A DNA stretch of 64,000 bases, from the NCBI GenBank assembly GCA_943789455.1, contig CALSUE010000007.1, forward strand, positions 62,001-126,000. The letters run 5' to 3'. Position numbers and translations under genes: made by a program. The first letter of the stretch is position 1. Each line of letters starts with the position of its first letter. This DNA comes from an uncultured Flavobacteriaceae bacterium. GTDB taxonomy: Bacteria > Bacteroidota > Bacteroidia > Flavobacteriales > Flavobacteriaceae. Positions 1 to 8,473 of the stretch are shown here, piece by piece. The notes beneath the pieces are model-generated. The model made no database searches, had not been told where the DNA came from, and saw only the letters and a program-made list of their open reading frames with translations.

Positions 1-1537
1 GAACAGTAACCGTAAAACCTTCAGGTCTTCCTATCAATTGTTCATTATCTGAAAAAGATTTTTGTGTTTTTGCCATACAAATAGCAAAATCATTAAATCC
101 TAATCTGTTAATTCTCCTCAAATTTAGCTGTGCTTTTTTACTGTATTCCACTTTAGCGGCTCCGTAGATTTCTTTAGCAATTACTTCAATTTTTTCTGTT
201 ACAGGACTTTTCCAGTCATACAATGGTTTGTATTGCGTTGCTTTATTTTCTATGACAGCAACTACAGCTTTTGCCAATTCTTTGGTACCTTCTCCTCCTT
301 TTGCCCATCCCTCAGATAAAACTGCATGAACACCTAAACTTTGACATTTTTCAATGACAAAAGCAACCTCCTCTGCAGTATCAGAAACGAATGAATTAAC
401 AGCTACCACAGGTTCTATATTATATTTTCTAATATTTTCTATATGCTTCTCTAGATTTTTGAAACCTGATGTTACCGCCGCTAAGTTTTGCACATTATAA
501 TCTTCTTTTTTTACACCTCCATGATGACGTAATGCTCTAATCGTGGCAACTAAAACCACACATTTTGGATTTAAATTTGCAAAAGCAGACTTAATATTCA
601 AGAACTTTTCTGCACCTAAATCTGCACCAAAACCAGCTTCGGTAACCACGTAATTAGACAAAGACAAGCCCATTTTAGTTGCAATAATTGTATTTGTTCC
701 TTGTGCTATATTTGCAAAGGGACCACCGTGAATGATCGCTGGATTTTCTTCTAGAGTCTGAACTAAATTTGGCTTTATAGCATCTTTTAATAAAATTGCC
801 ATGGCATTTTCTGCCTTTAGATCTCTCGCAAACACAGGTTTTTTATCATAAGTAAATCCTATAAAAATATCACCTAAACGTTGCTTTAAATTGTCAAAAT
901 CTGTTGCCATACAAAGAATTGCCATCACCTCTGAAGCTGGCGTGATATTAAACCCATCTTGTCTTGGCACTCCATTTGCTGTTCCTCCTAAACCAATAGT
1001 AATATCTCTTAACGCTCTATCGTTCATGTCTATTACTCTTTTCCAAAGTATAGTTCTAGGGTCTATGTTTAAGTTTGAAACTTTATTTTGAATATTATTA
1101 TCAATTAATGCAGACAATAAATTATTTGCTTTTTCAATTGCATTAAAATCTCCTGTGAAATGTAAATTAATATCTTCCATAGGCACAACCTGAGAATACC
1201 CACCTCCTGCAGCACCTCCTTTAATGCCAAAAACAGGCCCTAAAGAGGGTTCCCTTAACACAACTGTAGCTTGTTTTCCAATCTTATTCAAGCCTTCTGA
1301 AAGACCAATCGAAATCGTTGTTTTCCCCTCACCTGCGGGTGTTGGGGTTAAAGCTGTTACCAAGATTAAGTTATTCTCTGCTGCTTTAGCCTCATCTATA
1401 AGGTGTAATGGTAATTTTGCTTTATACTTTCCGTACATCTCAATGTCATCCTCTTTTACCCCTATTTTTTTTGCAATAGTAGTAATATGCACTAACTTCT
1501 TAGCCTGTGCAATTTCGATATCAGATAGATGGCTCAT
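1..1537 (-). CDS. fhs: formate--tetrahydrofolate ligase, C-terminus cut by window edge
   Basis: The enzyme makes 10-formyl-THF from formate, THF and ATP in cytosolic one-carbon metabolism. I translated the minus strand from the ATG at 1537; it stays open for 512 codons to the window edge. The start reads MSHLSDIEIAQAKK. The ATP-binding loop TPTPAGEGKTT lies near residues 65-75, followed by the family stretches REPSLGPVFGIKGGAAGGGYSQ, HFTGDFNAI and VTEAGFGADLGAEKF. Family members are about 555 residues, so roughly 40 residues are missing beyond position 1. It diverges from secDF across a 137-base gap. The minus-strand TATATTTA in that gap is only a near match to a promoter -7 element. Confidence 0.95.
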   Translation of the reverse strand, partial: MSHLSDIEIAQAKKLVHITTIAKKIGVKEDDIEMYGKYKAKLPLHLIDEAKAAENNLILVTALTPTPAGEGKTTISIGLSEGLNKIGKQATVVLREPSLGPVFGIKGGAAGGGYSQVVPMEDINLHFTGDFNAIEKANNLLSALIDNNIQNKVSNLNIDPRTILWKRVIDMNDRALRDITIGLGGTANGVPRQDGFNITPASEVMAILCMATDFDNLKQRLGDIFIGFTYDKKPVFARDLKAENAMAILLKDAIKPNLVQTLEENPAIIHGGPFANIAQGTNTIIATKMGLSLSNYVVTEAGFGADLGAEKFLNIKSAFANLNPKCVVLVATIRALRHHGGVKKEDYNVQNLAAVTSGFKNLEKHIENIRKYNIEPVVAVNSFVSDTAEEVAFVIEKCQSLGVHAVLSEGWAKGGEGTKELAKAVVAVIENKATQYKPLYDWKSPVTEKIEVIAKEIYGAAKVEYSKKAQLNLRRINRLGFNDFAICMAKTQKSFSDNEQLIGRPEGFTVTV

Positions 1538-1629
1538 AGTTTGAGTTTTATTTTGTTGATAGTTGTTTATCACTCTTAAAATGCGGGTAAATATACATAA
1601 TTTCATTAGGCTAATCTTATTGTAAATAC

Positions 1630-1637
1630 TATATTTG
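1630..1637 (+). promoter_or_regulatory. TAnnTTTG promoter -7 element for secDF
   Basis: TATATTTG, followed by CAC, lies 37 bases upstream of the secDF ATG. It matches the Bacteroidetes sigma -7 consensus TAnnTTTG. I see no convincing TTG -33 element at the usual spacing. Confidence 0.6.
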
Positions 1638-1674
1638 CACGTTTTAAAAAGAAGTCGACTAAAATTAAACGAAG

Positions 1675-4600
1675 ATGCAAAACAAAGGACTTATAAGATT
1701 ATTTGCAATCCTTTTCGGATTGGTAAGTTTATACCAACTTTCTTTTTCATTCTTTACCTCTAAGGTAGAAAATGAAGCCAAAGAATATGCAAAATCTAGA
1801 GGTAATCTAGATAACGGAAGAGAATTAGCAAGTTTAGAGAAAAAATACCTTGATAGTGTAAACAATCTTGAGGTTATAAATTTGGGAATCTCTCAATTTA
1901 CCTACAATGATATCAAAGACAAAGAAATGAATCTTGGTCTAGATTTAAAAGGTGGGATCAATGCAATTTTACAAGTCTCTGTAAAAGAAGTATTAATTTC
2001 TTTATCTAATGATTCAAAAAGTTTAGTTTTTAGAAAAGCTTTAAAAGCAGCAGATGAAGCGCAAAAGAATAATACTGATAATTATTTAGATTTATTTTTC
2101 AATGAATTTGAAATCGCTGCAGGAACAAGTGGAATAAAACTTAGTGACCCTGAAATTTTTGGAACAAAGGCACTTCGTGAAAAGATAAACTTCAACAAAA
2201 CAAACGAAGAAGTTCGAGAAGAATTACAATTGGAGATTAATAGCTCTATTAATACTGCTTTTGAAGTTTTAAGAAGTAGAATTGATAAATTTGGGGTAAC
2301 ACAACCAAACATACAACGTATTGGTAATTCTGGAAGAATTCAAATTGAATTGCCTGGAGCAAAAGACATAGACAGAGTTACAAAGTTAGTAACAAGTAAA
2401 GCAGAATTACAATTTTGGGAAGTATTCTCTAATGCTGAAGTTCAAAACTATTTGTTTTCAGCAAACGCTGTTGTGGCTGAAATGCTGAAAGAAGACAAAG
2501 CAGAAGAAAATGACGAAGCTGAGAAAACTGATGAGGCAAATGACATTCAAAGTATTTTAAATGAAGTGCAAGATTCAACTGAGGTTCAAGATAAATCACT
2601 ATTTACCTACTTGACTGTAAATTTTGCACAATCTGAGTCACAAATGAGTTCGCTAGTTGCCCAAGCAAAAGTTGGTGACACTGCCATGGTTAATAAACTA
2701 TTATCTGATCGAAAGGTGATTAGTTTACGAACTAATGACATCAAAAATGTGAAATTCTTGTGGGATTACAAGGCCAATACCACACCTGATGGTTCTGAGG
2801 TAATAGGCTTATATGCTATAAAATCTAACAGGAATGATGTTGCTCCTATTCAAGGCGATGTAATCACAGATGCTGCTCAAGTTTTTGATCAATTAAATAA
2901 CCCACAAGTAAGCATGGCTATGAACGGAAGAGGTTCTAAGCTATGGGAAAAACTAACTGGCGATAATGTTGGTGGTTTTGTTGCTGTAGTTTTAGATGAC
3001 TACGTATACACTGCACCTACAGTAAATCAAGCCATTGTTGGAGGAAGAACTGAAATTTCTGGTGGTAGTATGACCATTGAAGAAGCACAAGATATTGCAA
3101 CTGTATTAAAAGCAGGTAAATTACCAGCAGCTGCAAGAATTATTCAAGCAGAAGTTGTAGGACCCTCCTTAGGGCAAGAATCTATAGACCAATCTACACA
3201 ATCATTTATGTTGGCTATTCTACTAGTATTGGCTTGGATGATTATATATTACGGTAGAGCAGGTGTCTATGCAAACATTGCCTTGCTAGTAAATATTTTA
3301 TTCCTTTTTGGAATTCTAGCCTCATTTAATGCAGTATTAACATTACCTGGTATTGCTGGTATTATCTTAACTATTGGTATGTCTGTAGATGCCAACGTAA
3401 TTATCTTTGAAAGAATTAAAGAAGGAATCTTTAAAAAGAAAGGCTTAAAACAATCTGTTCAAGAAGGATTTAGTGTAAAAGGAGCCCTATCTGCAATTAT
3501 AGATGCTAACATCACGAGTTTATTAACAGGTGTGATACTGTATGTTTTTGGAACAGGTCCTATTAAAGGATTTGCGTTAACCCTAATCATTGGTATTTTA
3601 ACCTCTTTATTTACCGCGGTATTTATTACAAGACTTCTTATAGATGGTGCTACAGATAAAGGAAAGAACTTAACGTTTAACACCTCATTATCTAAGGGGT
3701 GGTTTCAAAATATTAACATTCAATTTTTACGTAAACGCAAAATTGCTTACGTAATTTCAGGAGCTATTATCTTAGGAGGTATTGCCTCTATTGCAAGTAT
3801 TGGTTTAAAGCAGGGGGTAGATTTTAAAGGAGGTCGTTCTTATGTTGTTCGATTTGACAATACAGTAAATGCTTCAGAAGTATCTGAATCTTTAAAAGAA
3901 GTTTTTGAAACGGCTCCAGAAGTAAAAACGTACGGATCTGACTCTCAATTGAAAATAACAACTGTTTATAAAATTGAAGAAGAAGGAAATGATGTTGACG
4001 AAGAAGTACAAACTGCATTATTCACAGGATTAAAAAATTACTTATCTGAGGAAACTACTTATGAAAGTTTTAAACCTGGTTTTCAAAAAGAAGGAGAAAG
4101 TACTAATAGTATTATGAGCTATATCAAAGTAGAACCTACCATTGCAGATGACATTAAAACATCAGCAGTATATGCAGTATTTGGTTCTCTACTGGTTGTT
4201 TTCTTATACATCTTATTACGATTTAGAAAAATATCGTTTAGTTTAGGTGCTGTAATTGCAGTATTTCACGATGTACTTATAGTATTAGGAATCTTTTCAA
4301 TACTCTATAAATTTATGCCATTTGATATGGAAATAGGCCAATCGTTTATTGCTGCTATTTTAACAGTGGTAGGGTATTCATTGAATGATACCGTGGTTAT
4401 TTTTGATAGAATTAGAGAGTTTGCTGGAATTCATACTAAATGGGCTTACAGCGAAGTTGTAGATAAAGCATTAAGTAGTACATTAGGAAGAACAATTAAT
4501 ACCTCATTAACAACATTGTTGGTAATGTTAGCCATCTTTACATTTGGTGGAGATTCTATTAGAGGATTTATGTTTGCTTTAATTATTGGTGTTGTAGTAG

Positions 4601-4677
4601 GAACCTACTCTTCATTATTTGTAGCAACTCCTGTAATGTATGATACTTCTAAAAGAAAAGAAGCAAGTAAGAAATAA
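1675..4677 (+). CDS. secDF: protein translocase SecD/SecF fusion
   Basis: This is an inner-membrane RND-type subunit that uses the proton gradient to help SecYEG complete export. SecD and SecF are fused in one 1000-residue chain, as is usual in Bacteroidetes. A membrane segment sits at residues 5-27. The SecD signature LGLDLKGG is at 87-94, the SecD membrane motif IGMSVDANVIIFERIKEG near 567, the SecF half starts near 675, and its motif VGYSLNDTVVIFDRIRE is near 898. The periplasmic part of SecD carries an acidic, low-complexity insert at about 271-302 (EDKAEENDEAEKTDEA). The start is supported by the promoter at 1630. A terminator follows at 4696. Confidence 0.97.
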   Translation: MQNKGLIRLFAILFGLVSLYQLSFSFFTSKVENEAKEYAKSRGNLDNGRELASLEKKYLDSVNNLEVINLGISQFTYNDIKDKEMNLGLDLKGGINAILQVSVKEVLISLSNDSKSLVFRKALKAADEAQKNNTDNYLDLFFNEFEIAAGTSGIKLSDPEIFGTKALREKINFNKTNEEVREELQLEINSSINTAFEVLRSRIDKFGVTQPNIQRIGNSGRIQIELPGAKDIDRVTKLVTSKAELQFWEVFSNAEVQNYLFSANAVVAEMLKEDKAEENDEAEKTDEANDIQSILNEVQDSTEVQDKSLFTYLTVNFAQSESQMSSLVAQAKVGDTAMVNKLLSDRKVISLRTNDIKNVKFLWDYKANTTPDGSEVIGLYAIKSNRNDVAPIQGDVITDAAQVFDQLNNPQVSMAMNGRGSKLWEKLTGDNVGGFVAVVLDDYVYTAPTVNQAIVGGRTEISGGSMTIEEAQDIATVLKAGKLPAAARIIQAEVVGPSLGQESIDQSTQSFMLAILLVLAWMIIYYGRAGVYANIALLVNILFLFGILASFNAVLTLPGIAGIILTIGMSVDANVIIFERIKEGIFKKKGLKQSVQEGFSVKGALSAIIDANITSLLTGVILYVFGTGPIKGFALTLIIGILTSLFTAVFITRLLIDGATDKGKNLTFNTSLSKGWFQNINIQFLRKRKIAYVISGAIILGGIASIASIGLKQGVDFKGGRSYVVRFDNTVNASEVSESLKEVFETAPEVKTYGSDSQLKITTVYKIEEEGNDVDEEVQTALFTGLKNYLSEETTYESFKPGFQKEGESTNSIMSYIKVEPTIADDIKTSAVYAVFGSLLVVFLYILLRFRKISFSLGAVIAVFHDVLIVLGIFSILYKFMPFDMEIGQSFIAAILTVVGYSLNDTVVIFDRIREFAGIHTKWAYSEVVDKALSSTLGRTINTSLTTLLVMLAIFTFGGDSIRGFMFALIIGVVVGTYSSLFVATPVMYDTSKRKEASKK

Positions 4678-4695
4678 TTTCAAAAAAATATGATG

Positions 4696-4751
4696 AAACC
4701 GTTTTGTTCCTACTGATTTTTCTCAGTACATCAAAACGGTTTTCTCTTTTT
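4696..4751 (+). terminator. rho-independent terminator after secDF
   Basis: An 11-bp stem (AAACCGTTTTG at 4696-4706 with CAAAACGGTTT at 4732-4742) encloses a second stem TACTGA/TCAGTA. A T-rich run follows. It separates secDF from hpt. Confidence 0.85.
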
Positions 4752-4776
4752 AATATCAGCATAGTATCTTTACAAG

Positions 4777-5325
4777 ATGAGCATTATTAAACTACATGAT
4801 TTAAATTTTACTCCGTTTATCTCAGAAAAAGAACTCTCTGAGATAGTAAGTTCTTTAGTAAAGAAAGTAAGTATGGATTTAGACCCCAATGAAATTCCAA
4901 TATTTATTGGGATTTTAAACGGATCTTTTCTTTTTGCTGCAGATTTCATTAGAAAATATACCCACAACTGTGAAGTCTCATTTGTGAAGTTAAGTTCTTA
5001 TCAAGGAACCTCATCTACTGATGTAGTTCATGAATTAATAGGGATAAATGAAGATATCACAGGAAGAACAATTGTAATTTTAGAAGACATTATAGACACA
5101 GGGACTACGCTTCATAAAATTTATGATAGTTTTAAAAACAAAAATATAAAACAATTAAAAATTGCTACCCTATTTTTTAAACCAGATGTCTACAGAAAAG
5201 AGTTACCTATAAACTATATCGGTAAAAATATTGAAGACAAATTCATTGTAGGCTATGGATTAGACTATAATGGCCTGGGAAGAAATCTACCAGCAGTTTA
5301 CCAATTAACAACAGAAACAAACTAA
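4777..5325 (+). CDS. hpt: hypoxanthine phosphoribosyltransferase
   Basis: Purine salvage enzyme (182 aa) that joins PRPP to hypoxanthine or guanine. The PRPP-binding motif VILEDIIDTGTT is at about residues 98-110, preceded by the phosphoribosyltransferase-type strand IFIGILNGSFLFAADF; the C-terminal FIVGYGLDYNGLGRNLPAVY holds the base-contacting region. The stop codon TAA is directly followed by the ATG of adk with no spacer, so the two are surely co-transcribed and link purine salvage with nucleotide interconversion. A near-consensus TATCTTTA at 4765-4772 ends only four bases before the ATG. If it is the real -7 element, the mRNA would be almost leaderless. Confidence 0.93.
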   Translation: MSIIKLHDLNFTPFISEKELSEIVSSLVKKVSMDLDPNEIPIFIGILNGSFLFAADFIRKYTHNCEVSFVKLSSYQGTSSTDVVHELIGINEDITGRTIVILEDIIDTGTTLHKIYDSFKNKNIKQLKIATLFFKPDVYRKELPINYIGKNIEDKFIVGYGLDYNGLGRNLPAVYQLTTETN

Positions 5326-5898
5326 ATGAAAAATATTGTATTATTTGGACCTCCAGGTGCAGGAAAAGGGACCCAAGCAGAACTCTTAAAAGGGAAATAT
5401 AATTTAGTGCATATTTCAACTGGTGATGTTTTTAGATTTAATATTAAGAACGAAACTGAACTGGGAGTTCTTGCCAAAACCTATATGGACAAAGGTGATT
5501 TAGTACCCGATGAAGTAACCATTAATATGCTAGAAGCTGAGGTTGATAAAAATGTTGATGCTAACGGATTTATTTTTGATGGATTTCCAAGAACCCAATC
5601 TCAAGCAGAGGCTTTAGACGGTTTTTTAAATACCAAAGGAGAAAAAATAAATGGGATGGTTGCCCTAGAAGTACCTGAAGACTTATTAGTAGAACGCTTG
5701 TTAGAAAGAGGTAAAACCAGTGGAAGAGCAGATGATACTGATGAAGGAAAAATTAGAAATCGTTTTAACGAATACAATACAAAAACTGCCATTTTAAAAG
5801 ATTATTACGCTGCAAAAGGAAACTATTTTGGTGTAAATGGAGTAGGTTCTATTCAAGAAATTACAGAACGTCTAGCAAAAGTTTTTGATACACTATAA
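5326..5898 (+). CDS. adk: adenylate kinase
   Basis: Catalyses ATP + AMP to 2 ADP in the cytosol. The P-loop GPPGAGKGT is at residues 8-16, the AMP-binding stretch STGDVFRF follows, then the FIFDGFPRTQSQAEAL core and the LERGKTSGRADDTDEGKIRNR lid region. The length (190 aa) and the short lid without zinc-binding cysteines mark the short-lid form. It follows hpt with no spacer and is followed by obgE three bases after its stop, so hpt-adk-obgE reads as one operon. Confidence 0.96.
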   Translation: MKNIVLFGPPGAGKGTQAELLKGKYNLVHISTGDVFRFNIKNETELGVLAKTYMDKGDLVPDEVTINMLEAEVDKNVDANGFIFDGFPRTQSQAEALDGFLNTKGEKINGMVALEVPEDLLVERLLERGKTSGRADDTDEGKIRNRFNEYNTKTAILKDYYAAKGNYFGVNGVGSIQEITERLAKVFDTL

Positions 5899-5901
5899 AT
5901 T

Positions 5902-6891
5902 ATGACAGAAGGAAACTTTGTTGATTATATAAAAGTATATGCTTCCTCAGGTAAGGGCGGTAGAGGTTCTGCGCACTTACACAGAGAAAAGTTTATCACA
6001 AAGGGTGGCCCAGATGGTGGAGACGGCGGACGAGGTGGTCATATCATTCTTCGAGGAAGTAAAGACATGTGGACATTATTTCACCTAAAATTTAAAAAAC
6101 ATTTTAGAGCAGAACAAGGTGGAGACGGAAGTAAGAGTAGAAGTACTGGAAAAGACGGAACAGACATTTATGTAGATGTGCCACTTGGAACCATTGTTAG
6201 AGATAGTGAAACTGCTGAAATTATTTTTGAAATCACCGAAAACGGAGAAGAACAAATTTTATTAGAAGGTGGTATGGGAGGCCGTGGAAATTGGCATTTT
6301 AAATCGTCTACAAATCAAACACCGAGATATGCACAACCTGGTGTTGATGGCTTAGAAGGCTGGTTTCAAATAGAATTAAAAATCTTAGCAGATGTAGGTT
6401 TAGTTGGCTTTCCAAACGCTGGAAAATCTACCTTACTATCTGTAATTACTGCTGCCAAACCAAAAATTGCAGACTATGCATTTACCACTCTAAAACCAAA
6501 TTTAGGAATTGTTGATTACAGAGAATACAAAAGTTTTGTAATGGCAGATATTCCAGGGATTATTGAAGGAGCTGCTGAAGGCAAAGGATTAGGACATCGT
6601 TTTTTGCGTCATATAGAGCGTAACTCTACCCTACTCTTTTTAATACCAGCAGATAGCGATGATATTCATAAAGAATATGAGATATTATTAAACGAACTTA
6701 AGAAGCACAATCCAGAATTACTAGACAAACAACGTTTACTAGCGATCTCAAAAACAGACATGTTAGATGAAGAACTGCAAGAGGAAATTAAAAATGAATT
6801 ACCAACAGGAATTCCTTTTGTATTTATTTCTTCATTAGCTCAAATAGGACTGCAAGAGCTAAAAGACAAACTCTGGAAAATGTTAAACTAA
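5902..6891 (+). CDS. obgE: Obg family GTPase involved in ribosome assembly
   Basis: GTPase that binds the 50S precursor and links ribosome assembly to growth state. The glycine-rich Obg fold fills about residues 1-158 ([27 protein letters not shown]). The G1 motif GFPNAGKS is at 169-176 and the switch stretch [25 protein letters not shown] follows. NKxD is represented by SKTD. At 329 aa it lacks the longer C-terminal extension seen in some Obg proteins. It is the last gene of the hpt-adk-obgE group. Its stop codon overlaps the stop of the convergent lipoprotein gene within CTAA. Confidence 0.96.
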   Translation: MTEGNFVDYIKVYASSGKGGRGSAHLHREKFITKGGPDGGDGGRGGHIILRGSKDMWTLFHLKFKKHFRAEQGGDGSKSRSTGKDGTDIYVDVPLGTIVRDSETAEIIFEITENGEEQILLEGGMGGRGNWHFKSSTNQTPRYAQPGVDGLEGWFQIELKILADVGLVGFPNAGKSTLLSVITAAKPKIADYAFTTLKPNLGIVDYREYKSFVMADIPGIIEGAAEGKGLGHRFLRHIERNSTLLFLIPADSDDIHKEYEILLNELKKHNPELLDKQRLLAISKTDMLDEELQEEIKNELPTGIPFVFISSLAQIGLQELKDKLWKMLN

Positions 6892-7358
6892 TTTTCTAGT
6901 TTAATCCTTATGGGTAACTGATATTGCGTAGTTACAGGAATACCTCTTTTAATTGCAGGATAAATATCTGGCAAATCAGCAATACTTTTTTCGATCATTT
7001 CATGTAACGCTGGAATCTCTTTTCTCAGACTTTCTGAAGCTCCTATATTAGCTAAATTGACCTGTTTATTAGAATTAATGATAATAGTAACCGTAATAGT
7101 TTCGTCTAATGGTTGTTTTACTTTGATAGAATATTTTGCTAAGCTGTTAGCTATTTCCTCTCGTATAGTTGATCTAAAGCAACTGTTTTTTTTATCCTTA
7201 TCAATTAAAGAGTCACAGACTTTGAAAGAAGGAGAAACATCAACAGAGGTGAAATCTACATCCATATCTATTTTCTCTATATTCTTATTTTTTTCAAATG
7301 AAATATACTCACAAGAAGTAAAGGAAATCAAGAGACATATAAATAAAAAATAGCGCAC
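6888..7358 (-). CDS. small lipoprotein with TonB C-terminal-like domain
   Basis: A 156-aa predicted lipoprotein with a short hydrophobic signal ([13 protein letters not shown], lipidation at Cys16). About residues 60-156 resemble the TonB C-terminal fold used by Bacteroidetes energy transducers: [16 protein letters not shown], then the closing strand [15 protein letters not shown]. It lacks the N-terminal membrane anchor and the proline-rich spacer of true TonB, so a stand-alone role at the envelope is likelier than energy transduction. The start is GTG; no in-frame ATG fits before the signal. A TATATTTG promoter element lies 33 bases upstream. A degenerate paralogue-like tail lies further upstream on the same strand at 7594-7668. 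The domain call rests on pattern reading only. Confidence 0.65.
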   Translation of the reverse strand: MRYFLFICLLISFTSCEYISFEKNKNIEKIDMDVDFTSVDVSPSFKVCDSLIDKDKKNSCFRSTIREEIANSLAKYSIKVKQPLDETITVTIIINSNKQVNLANIGASESLRKEIPALHEMIEKSIADLPDIYPAIKRGIPVTTQYQLPIRIKLEN

Positions 7359-7390
7359 TTTAATTAAAATTAATTTGAGGTGAAATTACG

Positions 7391-7398
7391 CAAATATA
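7391..7398 (-). promoter_or_regulatory. TAnnTTTG promoter -7 element for the small lipoprotein
   Basis: On the minus strand TATATTTG is followed by CG and lies 33 bases from the GTG at 7358. It matches the Bacteroidetes -7 consensus and supports that start. Confidence 0.55.
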
Positions 7399-7446
7399 AT
7401 GACTTTAACTTCTTGTTTAAGAGGCTAGAGCGCCTATTATAAGAAT

Positions 7447-7478
7447 AAAAAAAAATCCCATTCAAAGATTGAACGGGA
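7447..7478 (-). terminator. minus-strand rho-independent terminator
   Basis: On the minus strand a 10-bp stem (TCCCGTTCAA / TTGAATGGGA, including one G-U pair, loop TCT) is followed by nine T residues. On the plus strand the G-U pair becomes a C-A mismatch, so the element is directional. No intact minus-strand gene precedes it; the only candidate client is the coding remnant at 7594-7668. Confidence 0.7.
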
Positions 7479-7593
7479 AGCTTTTATGAAAAAGTAGACA
7501 ATGACTTCTCACTGAACAATATCAAAGGTATTTTTATTTAAAAGACTAGAGTGTTAATAATGAAGCAATTACTATTATATTTGAAGCAAACAA

Positions 7594-7668
7594 CTATACT
7601 TCTACTTCCATAGGTAAGATATATTTAACAGTTACCTTTTTACCATTTAATTCACCATTTAGTTTAAA
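7594..7668 (-). pseudogene. ghost of a TonB-C-like protein tail
   Basis: Read on the minus strand, 24 codons encode FKLNGELNGKKVTVKYILP, then MEVEV and a TAG stop. The pattern GKKVxVKYxLP near a C-terminus matches the closing strands of TonB C-terminal-like domains, as in the neighbouring lipoprotein. A TAG lies directly upstream in frame and there is no start codon. A directional terminator 116 bases downstream appears to have belonged to it. I read this as a decayed gene; chance similarity is possible because the piece is short. Confidence 0.35.
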
Positions 7669-7742
7669 CTAATTTTTTAGTTGAAATTATAACTGTAACA
7701 AATAAAAAGAAGAAACGTCCTATAGTAACAACAAGTAAATCC

Positions 7743-8243
7743 ATGGATCTTCTTCTACTTCTATTAGGTGTTTTTTTTATAATTCTTGGAATTATTGGTT
7801 CATTCATTCCGGTATTACCTGGCCCCATTACAAGTTGGGTGGGTTTATTGTTAATTCATCTTACCAATGCCATTCCCTATAATTGGACATTTATACTAAC
7901 TACCCTAGCGGTTGCCGTACTCGTGTATATATTAGATTATATCATTCCTGCTCTAGGAACAAAAAAATTTGGTGGGAGTAAATACGGCATTATAGGTACT
8001 ACAGTAGGTTTATTAGTAGGGCTTATTTTTCTGGGTCCTTTTGGTATTATCGTAGGCCCATTTATTGGTGCATTTATAGGAGAGCTCATCCATGATAATG
8101 AAAATTCAAATAGAGCATTAAAAGCTGCTTTTGGCTCTCTTATAGGGTTTCTGTTTTCAACTGGATTAAAATTTATAGTTAGCAGTATTTATGCAGGATT
8201 GTTTTTTTTAAAAATTTGGGAAATGAAATCTAACTTCTTTTAA
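7743..8243 (+). CDS. DUF456 family membrane protein
   Basis: A 166-aa inner-membrane protein of unknown function. The sequence shows the DUF456 pattern: an N-terminal hydrophobic hairpin with GIIGSFIPVLPGPITSW, a second segment with the LDYIIPALGTKKFGGSKYG motif, and glycine-rich repeats (GLLVGLIFLGPFGIIVGPFIGAFIGEL) forming paired helices. About five membrane segments are visible. It stands alone on the plus strand; the next gene, lysS, has its own promoter. Confidence 0.8.
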   Translation: MDLLLLLLGVFFIILGIIGSFIPVLPGPITSWVGLLLIHLTNAIPYNWTFILTTLAVAVLVYILDYIIPALGTKKFGGSKYGIIGTTVGLLVGLIFLGPFGIIVGPFIGAFIGELIHDNENSNRALKAAFGSLIGFLFSTGLKFIVSSIYAGLFFLKIWEMKSNFF

Positions 8244-8282
8244 GCGCAAAAAAAAAGCGACCCATCTCAGGGAAGCTTTCCA

Positions 8283-8318
8283 TTGGTTAACAAAACCAAG
8301 ACACTTTTTACGAAAGTG
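8283..8318. repeat. two small hairpins downstream of the DUF456 gene
   Basis: Two 6-bp hairpins lie back to back: TTGGTT/AACCAA (8283-8299) and CACTTT/AAAGTG (8302-8318). A further AAC/GTT-rich stretch runs to about 8360. They end over 100 bases before the lysS -7 element, so they belong to the DUF456 3' region, not the lysS leader. No T run follows, so a terminator function is not shown. Confidence 0.4.
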
Positions 8319-8433
8319 CCAAAACAACACAACACGTTGTTTTGTGTTAAAACAACACACAAATATACTTCTTTTTAAAATTTAAAACACCATTATTTCT
8401 TTTTTAACTTCAAAGTTCTTTTTATCAAATGAC

Positions 8434-8441
8434 TATCTTTG
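8434..8441 (+). promoter_or_regulatory. TAnnTTTG promoter -7 element for lysS
   Basis: TATCTTTG followed by CACC lies 32 bases upstream of the ATG at 8474. It sits inside the longer reading frame that opens at 8429, which rules out 8429 as the start. Confidence 0.75.
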
Positions 8442-8473
8442 CACCTTATAATCATATCAGAAAAGAAAATAGA

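Larger units (their letters stand above)
7359..7742. other. 384-base gap between the lipoprotein and DUF456 genes
   Basis: No intact gene lies here. From low to high coordinate it holds the lipoprotein promoter (7391-7398), a minus-strand terminator hairpin (7447-7478), unassigned AT-rich DNA, and a 24-codon stop-ended coding remnant on the minus strand (7594-7668). I found no clear promoter for the DUF456 gene in its last 70 bases. Confidence 0.6.

Noticed and set aside
891-1544. Plus-strand open frames inside the fhs region
   Set aside because: They lie opposite the clearly coding minus-strand fhs frame and have no family features.
4765-4772. TATCTTTA as the promoter of hpt
   Set aside because: It ends four bases before the ATG and has A in place of the final G; a leaderless mRNA is possible but not supported enough to list.
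8429-8473. N-terminal extension of lysS
   Set aside because: It contains the consensus -7 promoter element and precedes the conserved start of the enzyme.
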